DNA of 61,727 nucleotides from Bacteroidota bacterium. GTDB taxonomy: Bacteria; Bacteroidota; Bacteroidia; Chitinophagales; Chitinophagaceae. The translations under genes and the position numbers were made by a program. The notes under the pieces were generated by a model that saw only the letters and a list, made by a program, of their open reading frames with translations, did no database searches and had not been told where the DNA came from. Location: positions 1-61,727 of the forward strand of contig JAHEFI010000013.1 of NCBI GenBank assembly GCA_024640255.1, given 5' to 3'. Positions 6,649 through 18,246 of this stretch are shown in pieces (position 1 is the first letter of the stretch; every line of letters starts with the position of its first letter).

Positions 6649-9048
6649 CTACTTCTTTTGTAAGAAAGAAGCATATTTGGCATTTTGTTCTTCTGTTAAT
6701 TCAGTTCCATTAACAGAGATCTTACCATTTTTCACTTGAATGTTTACATTATCTTTTGGAGCAAGACCATCTTCTTGTAATGCTTGTACCAAAGTTTTTG
6801 CATCAGCGCTAATAGTAACAGTGGTAGATGAATCTGCAACCATTTTAGTGCTATCAGTGCTTATTACGGAGATTTCTACAGTTTTAGTAGTAGTAGTTGC
6901 ACCAGTTGGATGCATTTTAGCTAAAGTAGGAGCCAATACCAATGAAACAATTGACATTAACTTAATCAAGATATTCATTGAAGGACCTGATGTATCTTTA
7001 AATGGATCACCCACTGTATCTCCAGTTACAGAAGCCTTATGTGGTTCAGATTTTTTATAGAACATCTCACCATTGATTTCAACACCTTTCTCAAAAGATT
7101 TTTTAGCATTATCCCAAGCACCACCTGCATTGTTTTGGAAGATTCCCATTAAAACACCACTTACAGTAGCTCCTGCTAAGAAACCACCTAAAGCTTCTGG
7201 CCCTAATGTGAAACCAATTAAAATAGGAGAGATAATAGTGATCGCACCTGGCAACATCATCTTCTTTAAAGAAGCTTCTGTTGAGATAGCCACACACTTA
7301 TCGTATTCAGGCTTACCTGTACCTTCCATAATTCCTGGAATAGTACGGAACTGACGACGAACTTCTTCCACCATTGCCATAGCAGCTTCACCTACAGCAC
7401 GAATAGCTAATGAAGAGAAGATAAATGGAATCATACCACCTACAAATAATGCAGCTAATACATCCGCCTTATAAATATCAATATGTTGATTATTTGGCAT
7501 TGCAACACCTACAAAGGCAGCAAATAATGCTAATGAAGTTAATGCAGCAGAAGCAATGGCAAAACCTTTACCACTTGCAGCTGTTGTATTACCTACAGCA
7601 TCCAAAATATCTGTTTTTTCACGAATCTCTGCTGGTAATTCACTCATTTCAGCAATACCACCTGCGTTATCTGCAATAGGACCAAATGCGTCAATGGCTA
7701 ATTGCATTGCCGTTGTAGCCATCATACCTGCAGCAGCAATTGCCACACCGTATAAACCAGCACAAGCATAAGAACCATAAATACCTGCAGCTAATACTAA
7801 AATTGGATAAAAAGTAGATTCCATACCAATTGCTAAACCACCAATAATATTGGTTGCGTGACCAGTGCTAGATTGTTTGATAATGCTTAATACTGGACGC
7901 TTACCCATAGCAGTGTAGAATTCAGTAATGATACTCATTAAAGTACCCACTATTAAACCAACAGCAATTGCACCAATTACTCCTGTTCTTGTGAATTCTA
8001 ATCCACGTAATACCATTGTTTCTGGTAATGTATAATTTACCAAGAAATAACATGCTATAGCAGTTAAAATCATAGAACCATAGTTACCCATGTTCAATGC
8101 TTTTTGAACTGTTGCTGTATTTAAACCAGCTGATTCGCTGATTCTTACAAAGAAAGTTCCAACAATTGATAATAAGATACCAACGCCAGCAATTAACATT
8201 GGTAATAAGATAGGAGATAAGCCACCAAAAGCATCTACCAATTTAGTACCATTTACTCCAGTAACTTCTTGACCTAATACCATTGTAGCTAAAACTGTCG
8301 CCACATAAGAACCAAATAAATCGGCACCCATACCAGCAACATCACCAACGTTATCACCTACGTTATCTGCAATAGTTGCAGGGTTACGAGGATCATCTTC
8401 AGGAATACCTGCTTCTACTTTACCTACTAAGTCAGCACCAACGTCTGCAGCTTTAGTATAAATACCTCCACCTACACGAGCAAATAATGCAATAGACTCA
8501 GCACCTAAAGAGAATCCTGTTAAAATTTCTATCGTTCTTAACATTCCTTCTGCATCACCATCTGGAGAGAAATAATGTTTGATTATTAAGAATAAACCAC
8601 CTAAACCTAAAACAGCTAAACCAGATACGCCTAAGCCCATTACTGATCCACCTGTGAAAGACACTTTTAAAGCACGTGCTAAACTTATTTTAGCAGCTTC
8701 TGCAGTTCTAACATTCGCTTTAGTGGCAATTTTCATACCGATATAACCAGCTGTTGCGCTAAATACTGCACCAATCACAAAAGAGATCGCGATACTCCAG
8801 TGACTTGATTCATTTTTAGACGCCATAAAGCCTAATAATAAAGCTACAATTACAACGAAGTATCCTAAGATTTTCCACTCAGCTTTTAAGAAAGCCATAG
8901 CACCTTCAGCGATATAATCACTGATTTCTTTCATACGTGCATTACCAGCATCTTGTTTAGATACCCAGTTGAATTTCAATAGAGTATATAGTAAACCTAC
9001 AATACCCATTGCCGGAACGGCATAAAATAGAAGATTGTTCATAAGCAA
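6649..9048 (-). CDS. hppA: Membrane-bound pyrophosphatase (ion pump), K+-dependent type, with extra C-terminal tail
   Basis: 799 residues, longer than the common ~660-770. The catalytic PPi-binding stretch [11 protein letters not shown] is at 202-212, followed by [20 protein letters not shown] (228-247), and the acidic DNAGGIAEM is at 460-468. GNTTAA at 486-491 has Ala where K+-independent enzymes have Lys, so this is the K+-dependent clade, which includes both Na+ and H+ pumps; the ion cannot be decided here. The last membrane helix ends near residue 710. A ~90-residue soluble tail rich in Thr/Ser/Val follows and ends with [20 protein letters not shown]. Hydrolysis of PPi drives ion export across the inner membrane. 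Confidence 0.95.
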   Translation of the reverse strand: MLMNNLLFYAVPAMGIVGLLYTLLKFNWVSKQDAGNARMKEISDYIAEGAMAFLKAEWKILGYFVVIVALLLGFMASKNESSHWSIAISFVIGAVFSATAGYIGMKIATKANVRTAEAAKISLARALKVSFTGGSVMGLGVSGLAVLGLGGLFLIIKHYFSPDGDAEGMLRTIEILTGFSLGAESIALFARVGGGIYTKAADVGADLVGKVEAGIPEDDPRNPATIADNVGDNVGDVAGMGADLFGSYVATVLATMVLGQEVTGVNGTKLVDAFGGLSPILLPMLIAGVGILLSIVGTFFVRISESAGLNTATVQKALNMGNYGSMILTAIACYFLVNYTLPETMVLRGLEFTRTGVIGAIAVGLIVGTLMSIITEFYTAMGKRPVLSIIKQSSTGHATNIIGGLAIGMESTFYPILVLAAGIYGSYACAGLYGVAIAAAGMMATTAMQLAIDAFGPIADNAGGIAEMSELPAEIREKTDILDAVGNTTAASGKGFAIASAALTSLALFAAFVGVAMPNNQHIDIYKADVLAALFVGGMIPFIFSSLAIRAVGEAAMAMVEEVRRQFRTIPGIMEGTGKPEYDKCVAISTEASLKKMMLPGAITIISPILIGFTLGPEALGGFLAGATVSGVLMGIFQNNAGGAWDNAKKSFEKGVEINGEMFYKKSEPHKASVTGDTVGDPFKDTSGPSMNILIKLMSIVSLVLAPTLAKMHPTGATTTTKTVEISVISTDSTKMVADSSTTVTISADAKTLVQALQEDGLAPKDNVNIQVKNGKISVNGTELTEEQNAKYASFLQKK

Positions 9049-9085
9049 TTCTTATTCTTTGTTTTCTTGATTCGATTAAGGTCTG

Positions 9086-9119
9086 CAAAAATAGGGTGAA
9101 AAGGCCAAAAAATGGCAAA
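9086..9119 (-). promoter_or_regulatory. hppA promoter: TTTG-N22-TATTTTTG
   Basis: Minus-strand -33 box (complement of 9116-9119) and perfect -7 box (complement of 9086-9093), about 37 nt before the hppA ATG. Confidence 0.5.
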
Positions 9120-9130
9120 AAAGGGCATTT

Positions 9131-10354
9131 TTACTCCACTAAAGAGGTTGTATCCAGCTTTCCGGTAAAAACGGATGCTAATTCCTTCCCTTTATAGATG
9201 ATTTTATTGAATTTATTGCCTAAAATGATGATGGTTGCAGTTTCACCAATCAATCTATTAAAGACCGTATTATTGCCATGCCACCACCCGTTATGGTAAA
9301 TCAACTTTTCTTCATTGGGTTTTACCAAAATTCTCCAACCAAAACCATAATTGTGGTAGTATTTATTAGTAGGGCTTTGAGGCTGATAGGCCATTTCTAG
9401 GGTTTCTGGTCTTAAGAAGACACCTTCAGTCAAGGCTTTATCCCATAAGTATAAATCTCTAACGGTACTGTAGACATTCTTATCTCCATAAATACAATCA
9501 TATTTCTCAATTCTGTAGGGTTGCATTCTTGCATTATAAGAAGGGGTATATTTCTCAATGGTTTTAGCACTAAAAATATAGGAATTAGTCATTTTGAGTG
9601 GCTTGAATACAGTCTCGTCCATATAAGTAGGGAAATCTTTACCCGTTACTTTTTCAATAATCAAAGCCAATAAAACATAATTAGTATTGCAATATCTAAA
9701 TACTCTATCAGGATTAGCCGCTGGAGCAGGACGCTTTTGTACCATATAATCCAAGACATCTTGATTGGTGTATGTACCTTCTCTAAATGGCTTTTCGTTT
9801 TGGATTAATTTTAATTTATTAACCCATCTTCCTCTTTTATTTCTCACTTTAACAGAAACATATTTTCTGGATTCCATGAAATAGGTATAATCAGGCAAAC
9901 CACTTCTATGAGACAAAAGTTGCTCAATAGTTACTTCTGTATAAGGGAAATTAGGTAGGTATTTTGTAACAGGTGCTTTTAAATCTAATTTTTCTTGCTC
10001 CCATAATTTTAAAGCAACCATACCAGTGAAAGTCTTTGACACAGATGCCAAGTGGATGGGAGTTTCAGGAAGAATAGGAGATTTTTGAGAAACATTAGCG
10101 TACCCTTTATAGTCTTCAAATAATACTTCTCCGTTTTTAGCTACCAAGATTTGTCCACTAAATCCTCTAGTACCTAAAAGTTTTTCATATTTGGTTTTGA
10201 TTTCAGCAGTCAATCTATCTCTTTCTGTATCAGAAATCTTATTGTAACTAAAACTAGGGGTACTTAATCCATCCTGGTATTTGGGGCCTTGTGAAGTACC
10301 ACATGCGCAGATTAAAATAAATAAGGTACTTAAAAGTGAAATTCTCACGATCAT
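9131..10354 (-). CDS. Serine hydrolase of the class C beta-lactamase / PBP-like family, lipoprotein
   Basis: 407 residues. A lipoprotein-type signal ends LICAC with Cys18 as likely lipid site. The active-site SVSK (S104-K107), the YCN motif (YxN) and a late HNG (HxG, replacing KTG) are in the order of the beta-lactamase/D-peptidase superfamily. Such proteins in Bacteroidota are esterases, peptidases or cell-wall-active enzymes; substrate unknown. Antibiotic hydrolysis cannot be inferred. It is a separate transcription unit between hppA and the divergent serA, with a perfect -7 box upstream. Confidence 0.85.
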   Translation of the reverse strand: MIVRISLLSTLFILICACGTSQGPKYQDGLSTPSFSYNKISDTERDRLTAEIKTKYEKLLGTRGFSGQILVAKNGEVLFEDYKGYANVSQKSPILPETPIHLASVSKTFTGMVALKLWEQEKLDLKAPVTKYLPNFPYTEVTIEQLLSHRSGLPDYTYFMESRKYVSVKVRNKRGRWVNKLKLIQNEKPFREGTYTNQDVLDYMVQKRPAPAANPDRVFRYCNTNYVLLALIIEKVTGKDFPTYMDETVFKPLKMTNSYIFSAKTIEKYTPSYNARMQPYRIEKYDCIYGDKNVYSTVRDLYLWDKALTEGVFLRPETLEMAYQPQSPTNKYYHNYGFGWRILVKPNEEKLIYHNGWWHGNNTVFNRLIGETATIIILGNKFNKIIYKGKELASVFTGKLDTTSLVE

Positions 10355-10376
10355 CTGTTAGTTATTAAGGGTAGTA

Positions 10377-10384
10377 CAAAAATA
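10377..10384 (-). promoter_or_regulatory. -7 box TATTTTTG of the serine hydrolase gene
   Basis: Perfect TAnnTTTG on the minus strand, 22 nt before the ATG at 10354; no matching -33 box seen. Confidence 0.45.
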
Positions 10385-10438
10385 ACGCTCAAAAGGCATA
10401 ATTTATTGTGAATGAAGGTAGAAGCTGTTAATTTTTTT

Positions 10439-10446
10439 TAACTTTG
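10439..10446 (+). promoter_or_regulatory. -7 box TAACTTTG of serA
   Basis: Perfect TAnnTTTG ending 4 nt before the serA ATG, the same spacing as between the tRNA-Ser -7 box and its first base. The serA mRNA should therefore be leaderless or nearly so. Confidence 0.55.
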
Positions 10447-10450
10447 CTAC

Positions 10451-11689
10451 ATGAGCACATCTATCAAAACCAGTTATCCAAAAGACAAGATCAAAGTATT
10501 ATTTCTTGAAAATATTAGTGATGCTGCTGTACAGTATTTCAAAATTCAAGGATATACAGATGTAAAGAAAGTTGCTGGTGCTTTAAGTGAAGAAGAATTA
10601 ATCAAGGTAATTAAAGATGTTCATATTCTTGGTATCCGATCTAAAACATTTATTTCTAAAAAAGTTTTAGACCAAGCAAAAAAATTACAAGCTATTGGTT
10701 GCTTTTGCATTGGCACCAATCAGGTGGATATGAAAGCTTGTAAACAAAAGGGGGTTGCTGTTTTTAATGCTCCTTATAGTAATACTAGATCTGTAGCCGA
10801 ATTAGTGATTGGCTCTAGTATTATGTTAATTAGAAAAATAATTGATAAAAATAACGCTGCACATAAAGGCATCTGGAATAAAGATGCAAAAGGAAGTTTT
10901 GAATTAAGAGGCAAAACATTGGGTTTAATTGGTTATGGAAATATTGGAACTCAAACCAGTATTATGGCAGAAGCTATGGGTATGAAAGTGAAATTCTATG
11001 ATGTGGAAACCAAATTACCATTAGGCAATGCGCAAGCCGTTAAATCTATCAAAGAATTAGTTAGTAGTTCAGATATCATTTCTTTACATGTTCCAGAAAC
11101 AGCTTCCACTAAAAATTTAATAAACAAAGAGGTATTAAAGCAATTTAAACAAGGCTCTATTTTAATTAACTATGCAAGAGGGGAAGTAGTTGACTTAGAT
11201 GCTTTGGCAGCTGCACTTAAAGCAAAACAATTGAGCGGTGCGGCTATTGATGTATATCCTTGGGAACCAGAAAAAAATGGAGATCATTTTGAAACGCCGT
11301 TACAAGGTTTATCTAATGTATTATTAACTCCACATATTGGTGGTTCCACTGAAGAAGCTCAAGAAAATATTGGAGAAGATGTAAGTATTAAATTATACCA
11401 ATACCTTGAAAGAGGGGTGTCTAATGGTTCTCTTTCAATACCAACAATTAGTTTACCACCTGTAGATGGCGCACACAGAATATTACATATTCACAATAAT
11501 GTGCCAGGTGTATTGAGTGCCATTAATACAGTGATGTCTAAAAATAAAATCAATATTGTTGGACAATACTTGAAAACAAACGATGAAATTGGATATGTGG
11601 TTTTAGATGTAGATTCAAAATTATCTAAAACTGCTTTGGCTTTATTAAAGGAAGTTAAAGAAACTATCAGAGTAAGATTGCTTTATTAA
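10451..11689 (+). CDS. serA: D-3-phosphoglycerate dehydrogenase with C-terminal ACT domain
   Basis: 412 residues, the E. coli-like short type. NAD-binding GLIGYGNIG (around residue 158), SDIISLHVPET, INYARGEVVD with the catalytic Arg, and a HIGGSTEEAQ segment with the catalytic His; then an ACT domain from about residue 338 (HIHNNVPGVLSAINTVM). It oxidises 3-phosphoglycerate in the first step of serine synthesis; the ACT domain normally senses serine. Its stop overlaps the convergent cutC stop by 4 nt (11686-11689), both strands reading TAA from TTAA. A serine deaminase (sdaA) lies elsewhere in the window. Confidence 0.96.
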   Translation: MSTSIKTSYPKDKIKVLFLENISDAAVQYFKIQGYTDVKKVAGALSEEELIKVIKDVHILGIRSKTFISKKVLDQAKKLQAIGCFCIGTNQVDMKACKQKGVAVFNAPYSNTRSVAELVIGSSIMLIRKIIDKNNAAHKGIWNKDAKGSFELRGKTLGLIGYGNIGTQTSIMAEAMGMKVKFYDVETKLPLGNAQAVKSIKELVSSSDIISLHVPETASTKNLINKEVLKQFKQGSILINYARGEVVDLDALAAALKAKQLSGAAIDVYPWEPEKNGDHFETPLQGLSNVLLTPHIGGSTEEAQENIGEDVSIKLYQYLERGVSNGSLSIPTISLPPVDGAHRILHIHNNVPGVLSAINTVMSKNKINIVGQYLKTNDEIGYVVLDVDSKLSKTALALLKEVKETIRVRLLY

Positions 11690-12405
11690 TGTAAAGCTGT
11701 TTTCATTTGAGCGATTTCTTCCATATCTACACCAGTAAAAACTAAATCTTCCTTCATAGTTTCTTGGATAAAATTCATTTTACTTGGAAAGCTTTTTCTA
11801 GCAGAACTATGTATTTCAGTAGCTTTTGTTTGATGCACAATTTCTTTAATATTATTGGCTCTTACACCACTTCCAGGCATAATAATAATTCTGTGATTGG
11901 CTGCATTGACTAATTCTTTCAATAAGGGTAGGGCATTGGTAGCATTGGGTACTTGTCCGCTAGTTAAAATTCTTTTACATCCTGTTTGGATAATATCTTC
12001 CAAACCCTTCATTGGATCAATACATCTATCAAATGCTCTATGAAAAGTAATCTCCATAGTACCTGCAAGGGATACTAATTCTGCAGTTCTTTCTATATCA
12101 ATATGTCCATCTTTTTTTAATAAACCAATTACAGCTCCTGGATAGCCCAATTCTTTTGCCATAAGAAGATCTTCTTTCATAGTAGCGAACTCATATTCAG
12201 AATATAAAAAATCACCTCCTCTTGGACGAATAATAGGAAAAACAGGTTTAGTGGTTGCTTTGATTAAAGTATGTAAACTTCCAAAAGATGGGGTAGTACC
12301 ACCTTCCATAGGATTTTCACAAAATTCAATTCTATCTGCTCCTGCAGCTAATGCAGCTAAAGCAGCTTCCACATTAAAAACAGCAATTTCTAAATTGATT
12401 CCCAT
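11686..12405 (-). CDS. cutC: CutC family protein
   Basis: 239 residues. TIM-barrel start LEIAVFNVEAALAALAAGADRIEFCENPMEGGTTPS, then the IIRPRGGDF and FHRAFD motifs that define CutC. The family was linked to copper tolerance in E. coli, but that role is disputed, and in Bacteroidota cutC is often found with glycan-degradation genes. Here it follows the glycosylasparaginase gene by 6 nt on the same strand, so the two are co-transcribed. A sugar-related role is inference from context. Confidence 0.9.
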   Translation of the reverse strand: MGINLEIAVFNVEAALAALAAGADRIEFCENPMEGGTTPSFGSLHTLIKATTKPVFPIIRPRGGDFLYSEYEFATMKEDLLMAKELGYPGAVIGLLKKDGHIDIERTAELVSLAGTMEITFHRAFDRCIDPMKGLEDIIQTGCKRILTSGQVPNATNALPLLKELVNAANHRIIIMPGSGVRANNIKEIVHQTKATEIHSSARKSFPSKMNFIQETMKEDLVFTGVDMEEIAQMKTALH

Positions 12406-12411
12406 AAATGA

Positions 12412-13449
12412 TTAATCTAAAAATTCTGACTCAAATAATTCATTTCCTTTGTCTGAATGCACTGCATAATTAAATCCATTATGTAATGCATAAGCACCAT
12501 ATTCACCTTTATTATTAATTGCAATAAAACATACCTGAATATCTTTAGCTTTTTCTTTTTTAATTCTTCTAATTCTTTCAATCACTAATTTACAAGCTTC
12601 TTTAGGTGATTTACCTTGTCTCATAAATTCTACCACAGCGCTTGAGCCAGCCACCCTAATAACGTCTTCTCCTTGACCAGTTGCCACTACAGCTCCCACT
12701 TCATTGTCAACATACAAACCTGCGCCAATCACCGGAGAATCACCTACACGACCACGCATTTTAAAGCCAGCACCACTTGTAGTACAAGAGCCACTTAAAT
12801 TTCCCTGAGCATCTAAAGCAATCATACCAATAGTGTCATGATTCCATTCACCATTACTTAATTTATGCGGTGCATTGAATGCTGCATCATTATGAGATAT
12901 TTCAGATTGACGTTCTACATTGTAAATGGGTTTATAAGTAGATTTTTTTAACCAACCTTCATATGCGTTTTTAGCATCTTTTGATAACTCTCCAGACTCC
13001 AAACTAAATCCTTCACTAATTGCAAACTGTTGCGCTCCAGCACCCACCAACATTACATGCGGTGTTTTTTCCATCACTCTTCTTGCAACTGAGATAGGAT
13101 GTTTAATTCTCTCCAAAAAAGCTACGCTACCACAATTAAATTGATGATCCATTATGGAAGCATCTAAAGTAACATGCCCATCTCTATCTGGATTAGCTCC
13201 TAAACCTACACAACAATTAATTTCATTTTCTGTAACCATCACACCTTGCTCTACAGCATCCAATGCAGCACCACCAGCAGAAAGTACTTTCCAAGCAGCT
13301 AGATTTGCATTTAAACCTGCATCCCATGTAGATACTACAATAGGTTTTTTAGCAATATGTGGAGTGTTTTTTATAAAACCTGGTATAGTAAAACTAGTTA
13401 ATCCAAGACCACTTAAATGAATGAATCCTCTTCTGTTCAATGATTTCAT
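12412..13449 (-). CDS. Secreted N4-(beta-N-acetylglucosaminyl)-L-asparaginase (glycosylasparaginase)
   Basis: 345 residues. A Tat-type signal (NRRGFIHLSG then a hydrophobic stretch) suggests folded export. The Ntn-hydrolase autocleavage site is HDTIGM with nucleophile T206 (cleavage D205-T206), and GAGLYVDNEVGAVVATGQGE and the Arg/Asp substrate residues in MRGRVGDSP are conserved. The enzyme removes the GlcNAc-Asn link at the base of N-glycans. Placed with cutC, a NahK-like kinase and a GH109-like glycosidase, it fits glycoprotein scavenging. Isoaspartyl peptidase activity is the alternative, but the family signature favours glycosylasparaginase. Confidence 0.9.
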   Translation of the reverse strand: MKSLNRRGFIHLSGLGLTSFTIPGFIKNTPHIAKKPIVVSTWDAGLNANLAAWKVLSAGGAALDAVEQGVMVTENEINCCVGLGANPDRDGHVTLDASIMDHQFNCGSVAFLERIKHPISVARRVMEKTPHVMLVGAGAQQFAISEGFSLESGELSKDAKNAYEGWLKKSTYKPIYNVERQSEISHNDAAFNAPHKLSNGEWNHDTIGMIALDAQGNLSGSCTTSGAGFKMRGRVGDSPVIGAGLYVDNEVGAVVATGQGEDVIRVAGSSAVVEFMRQGKSPKEACKLVIERIRRIKKEKAKDIQVCFIAINNKGEYGAYALHNGFNYAVHSDKGNELFESEFLD

Positions 13450-13514
13450 AAACTATCTATTAGATTTTGAAGATACGGAAATTGGTTATAAATTATGTAT
13501 TTTAGTATCACTAT

Positions 13515-14528
13515 ATGCAAGCTATTTTTGATATCTATGGATGGGATGTAATTCACTATGAAGTAATTGATCAGGGTTTAATCAATGCTACCTATTCTGT
13601 AAAGACAAAAGAGGGCAAAAATTTTATATTACAAACTGTTAATCATCATATTTTCAAATCTCCTGAAGCAATTGATCATAATATTTGTTTAATCGGCAAC
13701 TATTTAAAAGAGCATTTTCCCAATGATGTGTTTACCCATTTAGTTCTCAATAAAAATGGGGCAACTTTATCTCAATGGGAAGATAAATATTATAGAGCCT
13801 TTGAAAAACTCAATGGACAATCATTTAATGTTTTAACCAATGCTCATCAAGCTGAAGAAGCTGCTTTTGCTTTTGGTAATTTTACTGCTAAATTAATAGA
13901 CCTTCCCATTCATGAAGTTCAAATTACTTTACCTGATTTTCATAATTTAAGTTTAAGATATAATCAATTTGAAACAGCCTTAATTAAAGGTGATGCAGAA
14001 AGAATTGAATCCAGTAAAAATGAAATTCAGTATTTAAAAGAACAACAATCTATAGTTCAACAATATGAAGCTTTTATTGCTCATAAAGAGGCTAAAAAAA
14101 GGGTTACCCATCATGATACCAAAATTAGTAATGTATTATTTGATGCAGAAGAAAATGCCATTTGTGTGATTGATTTGGATACAGTGATGCCAGGATATTT
14201 TATTAGTGATGTCGGGGATATGTGCAGAACCTATTTACCCAATGTCTCAGAAGAGGAAGCCAATATAGCATTAATAAGTATTGACAAGGGTAGGTGGGAT
14301 GCTATAAAAAATGGGTATTTAAGTGCAATGGGAGATGCATTAACTTCTTTTGAAAAAGAACATTTTGAATTTGCCGGTCAATTTATGATATATATGCAGG
14401 CTTTAAGATTCTTAACGGATCATTTAAATCAAGATATGTACTATGGTGCAAAATATAATGGCCAGAACTATATTCGGGCCATTAATCAAATTGCATTATT
14501 AGAAGCATACAATAAGATGCTTCAATAA
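13515..14528 (+). CDS. NahK-like phosphotransferase (aminoglycoside-phosphotransferase fold)
   Basis: 337 residues. APH-fold kinase: the catalytic loop HHDTKISNVLFD (Asp base and Asn ligand), then CVIDLDTVMPG (metal-binding Asp) about 20 residues later, and a VGDMCR segment. This combination matches N-acetylhexosamine 1-kinase NahK, which phosphorylates GlcNAc/GalNAc at C1, rather than antibiotic kinases. No signal peptide, so cytoplasmic. Divergent from the glycosylasparaginase gene across 65 bp and convergent with the GH109-like gene (7 bp), which would supply N-acetylhexosamine. Exact substrate unproven. Database names such as 'mucin desulfatase' for relatives are not supported by the motifs. 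Confidence 0.82.
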   Translation: MQAIFDIYGWDVIHYEVIDQGLINATYSVKTKEGKNFILQTVNHHIFKSPEAIDHNICLIGNYLKEHFPNDVFTHLVLNKNGATLSQWEDKYYRAFEKLNGQSFNVLTNAHQAEEAAFAFGNFTAKLIDLPIHEVQITLPDFHNLSLRYNQFETALIKGDAERIESSKNEIQYLKEQQSIVQQYEAFIAHKEAKKRVTHHDTKISNVLFDAEENAICVIDLDTVMPGYFISDVGDMCRTYLPNVSEEEANIALISIDKGRWDAIKNGYLSAMGDALTSFEKEHFEFAGQFMIYMQALRFLTDHLNQDMYYGAKYNGQNYIRAINQIALLEAYNKMLQ

Positions 14529-14535
14529 ATTAATA

Positions 14536-16199
<1,664 letters not shown>

Positions 16200-16781
16200 A
16201 TGAAAACACCCCTACATCTAAAATTAGTTTCAATGGTTGGATGCTTTTTAATCATGCATTTGAGTGCCATGGCTCAGGATAGTTTAGTAGATCAAAGAGG
16301 TTTGGTTTATAAAGGCGGTATTAAAAAAGGCAGAAAAGATGGTTATGGTACATTGTATATGAAGACTATATCCGGTAAAGACAGTTTGGTTACCGGCTAT
16401 TGGAAACATGATCAATTTATGGGACTATTTGAATACCCTTTCAAAATGCTGGGTAAAACCTTTATGGTGAGTAATGTTCAAATATCTTATGAACCCGCTA
16501 CGCCTCCCAACAATACCATTGAAATAAGTATGGAAAGTGTTTCTGGAGGAGCATTCAATGTGCATGGTGAAATACCTAAGCCAAGTTTAACTGAAGCCAT
16601 ATTCCAGAGAGGTTCTTATCAGTTAATGATGCCAGTGACCAACCAACAAAAGCGAAATACTTATATTTTCCAGAATGTTATATACCCTGCTACCGTTTTA
16701 TTCAAAATTGGTACCGAAGAAGTACAAATTGAATTCAATGCAGAAAAGAATTATAAAGTATTCATTAATACAAGAGATTAA
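16200..16781 (+). CDS. Secreted protein with MORN-like repeat
   Basis: 193 residues with a signal peptide cleaved around AMA-QD (residue 25). Residues ~33-70 read YKGGIKKGRKDGYGTLYM and then a second unit TGYWKHDQFMGLFEYPF, a MORN-type YxGxxKxGxxxGxGxxx pattern. The rest has no recognised domain. Periplasmic or surface location is likely. MORN repeats elsewhere mediate membrane or protein contacts; function here is unknown. Monocistronic, closed by the shared terminator at 16784-16812. Confidence 0.65.
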   Translation: MKTPLHLKLVSMVGCFLIMHLSAMAQDSLVDQRGLVYKGGIKKGRKDGYGTLYMKTISGKDSLVTGYWKHDQFMGLFEYPFKMLGKTFMVSNVQISYEPATPPNNTIEISMESVSGGAFNVHGEIPKPSLTEAIFQRGSYQLMMPVTNQQKRNTYIFQNVIYPATVLFKIGTEEVQIEFNAEKNYKVFINTRD

Positions 16782-16783
16782 AT

Positions 16784-16812
16784 AAAAAAGCCCCAATATT
16801 TGGGGCTTTTTT
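16784..16812. terminator. Bidirectional terminator between MORN-like and TPR genes
   Basis: Perfect 13-bp stem AAAAAAGCCCCAA / TTGGGGCTTTTTT with a 3-nt loop; A/T tails on both sides serve both converging genes. Confidence 0.9.
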
Positions 16813-16828
16813 ATGAGTTCAATAATTA

Positions 16829-18193
16829 CTAGTTATTGTATTTATCATGTAGTTTATCATATTCATTGAATTTAGCATCCAAAGCATCAAATGCTTTTTG
16901 ATCCTTACCTCTCGCTTTATTACTCTTGTATTGGTATAAAGTTGCTAAAAAGTCTACAGATCTTCCTGCAATATTCTTCTCTACTCTATCTAATTTTTCT
17001 TTATTTCTAACTCCATTAAATGCTTTTTCAATCCATTCAATAGCTGCATCTACGCTTGCTTTTGTTGGCGCTTCTAAAGCAACATTTAATTTTTTAACGG
17101 AATCTTGTTGTGCTTTAAATGCAGCATCAAAAGCTAATTTCTTTTTTGGATCTTTTGGTGCAGCTGGCTTATTAGCATTTAAAGCTTGTAATGCACGAAT
17201 ATTATCACCAGATTTTTCATCTAAAGCAGTAAATTGATTGTAATAAGCAATACCCGCATTGAATGCAGCAGTATAATTATTGTTGTTTAAAGCATACGCT
17301 TTTTTATAAGCATCTGCTGCTTTTGCAACATAAAGGTCATTATTTACATTAGTTACATCATCGTTTTTACCAGCAATAAATGCATCACCAAACATTAAAC
17401 ATTCAATTTCTGAAATATTATTGGCAGCAACTTGTTCATCGTATAATTTGATTTTTTCATCTAAAGTATAGTTTTTGTCTATATACTCTGATTTAAAATC
17501 AAACCAGTTTTCTTGAGGATATGCTGCTTCTGTTACTTTTAAGAAAGCATCAAAATTGGCTTTATCTTTCGTATTTACATAATGTAACAAAATGTATTTG
17601 TATACATCTTGTACATCTGCAGTTTTAATATTTGCATCAACTAATCTTTTGTAGTAAACCATTGTCTGATCTACATTGTTTGCATTTTGATTAGCAAAAC
17701 CTGCATACATTAAAGAAGTTGTATCAAACTTTTGTTTAGAAGATGCCCAACCTTGAGTGAAAATAATATCGCTGTATTTCACTGCGCCATCAAATTCCAC
17801 TGAAGCTTTTTTCCAGTTTTTTTCATTGAAAGCTGCTACCCCATCTTTAAAGTTTTTCAAATATAAATCGAAGAAAGGTTCTGTACCATTTTCTTTAGCT
17901 AAAGCATAATTGGTTGCAGCGTCTGCAGTGATATAAGCATCTACAGCTGTTTTAACTTCTGCAATTGCATTTGGATTTTTAGGGTCTTTAGATAAACCAC
18001 TATAAATCTTTGCTTTCCAATAATACCCTTCTGCAGTTGTTGCAGCTGTTGGTTTCTTAGCAATAATCTTATCGTAATCTGCTTTAGCAGCATCATACTG
18101 ATTGATTAAAACACTTGTTTTTACTTTGTTAAAGTCTTGTGCATTTGCTTGAAAAGCAATCAGCAATACCAAAACTCCGATTAAATTTTTCAT
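16829..18193 (-). CDS. Secreted tetratricopeptide-repeat protein
   Basis: 454 residues. A signal peptide is cleaved near ANA-QD (residue 18). Helical pairs with TPR spacing run throughout, e.g. QYDAAKADYDKIIAKKP near the N-terminus and ADAYKKAYALNNNNYTAAFNAGIAYYNQ around residue 300; Lys/Ala-rich linkers are frequent. No enzymatic motif. Probably a periplasmic scaffold or an assembly/adaptor protein. It lies 53 bp downstream of gyrA on the same strand and might be read through from it, although the functions seem unrelated. Confidence 0.75.
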   Translation of the reverse strand: MKNLIGVLVLLIAFQANAQDFNKVKTSVLINQYDAAKADYDKIIAKKPTAATTAEGYYWKAKIYSGLSKDPKNPNAIAEVKTAVDAYITADAATNYALAKENGTEPFFDLYLKNFKDGVAAFNEKNWKKASVEFDGAVKYSDIIFTQGWASSKQKFDTTSLMYAGFANQNANNVDQTMVYYKRLVDANIKTADVQDVYKYILLHYVNTKDKANFDAFLKVTEAAYPQENWFDFKSEYIDKNYTLDEKIKLYDEQVAANNISEIECLMFGDAFIAGKNDDVTNVNNDLYVAKAADAYKKAYALNNNNYTAAFNAGIAYYNQFTALDEKSGDNIRALQALNANKPAAPKDPKKKLAFDAAFKAQQDSVKKLNVALEAPTKASVDAAIEWIEKAFNGVRNKEKLDRVEKNIAGRSVDFLATLYQYKSNKARGKDQKAFDALDAKFNEYDKLHDKYNN

Positions 18194-18246
18194 ATGCCTG
18201 TTTAATGTTTATGTACCGTTAAAATTATCTATTTTTTTATAAATAC

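Noticed and set aside
6740..7771. Plus-strand open frames opposite hppA (106, 93, 84 and 71 residues)
   Set aside because: Antisense shadows of a well-conserved gene; composition mirrors its codons.
13515..14528. Antibiotic (aminoglycoside) resistance kinase
   Set aside because: Motifs and the N-acetylhexosamine-related neighbours fit NahK-like sugar kinases better.
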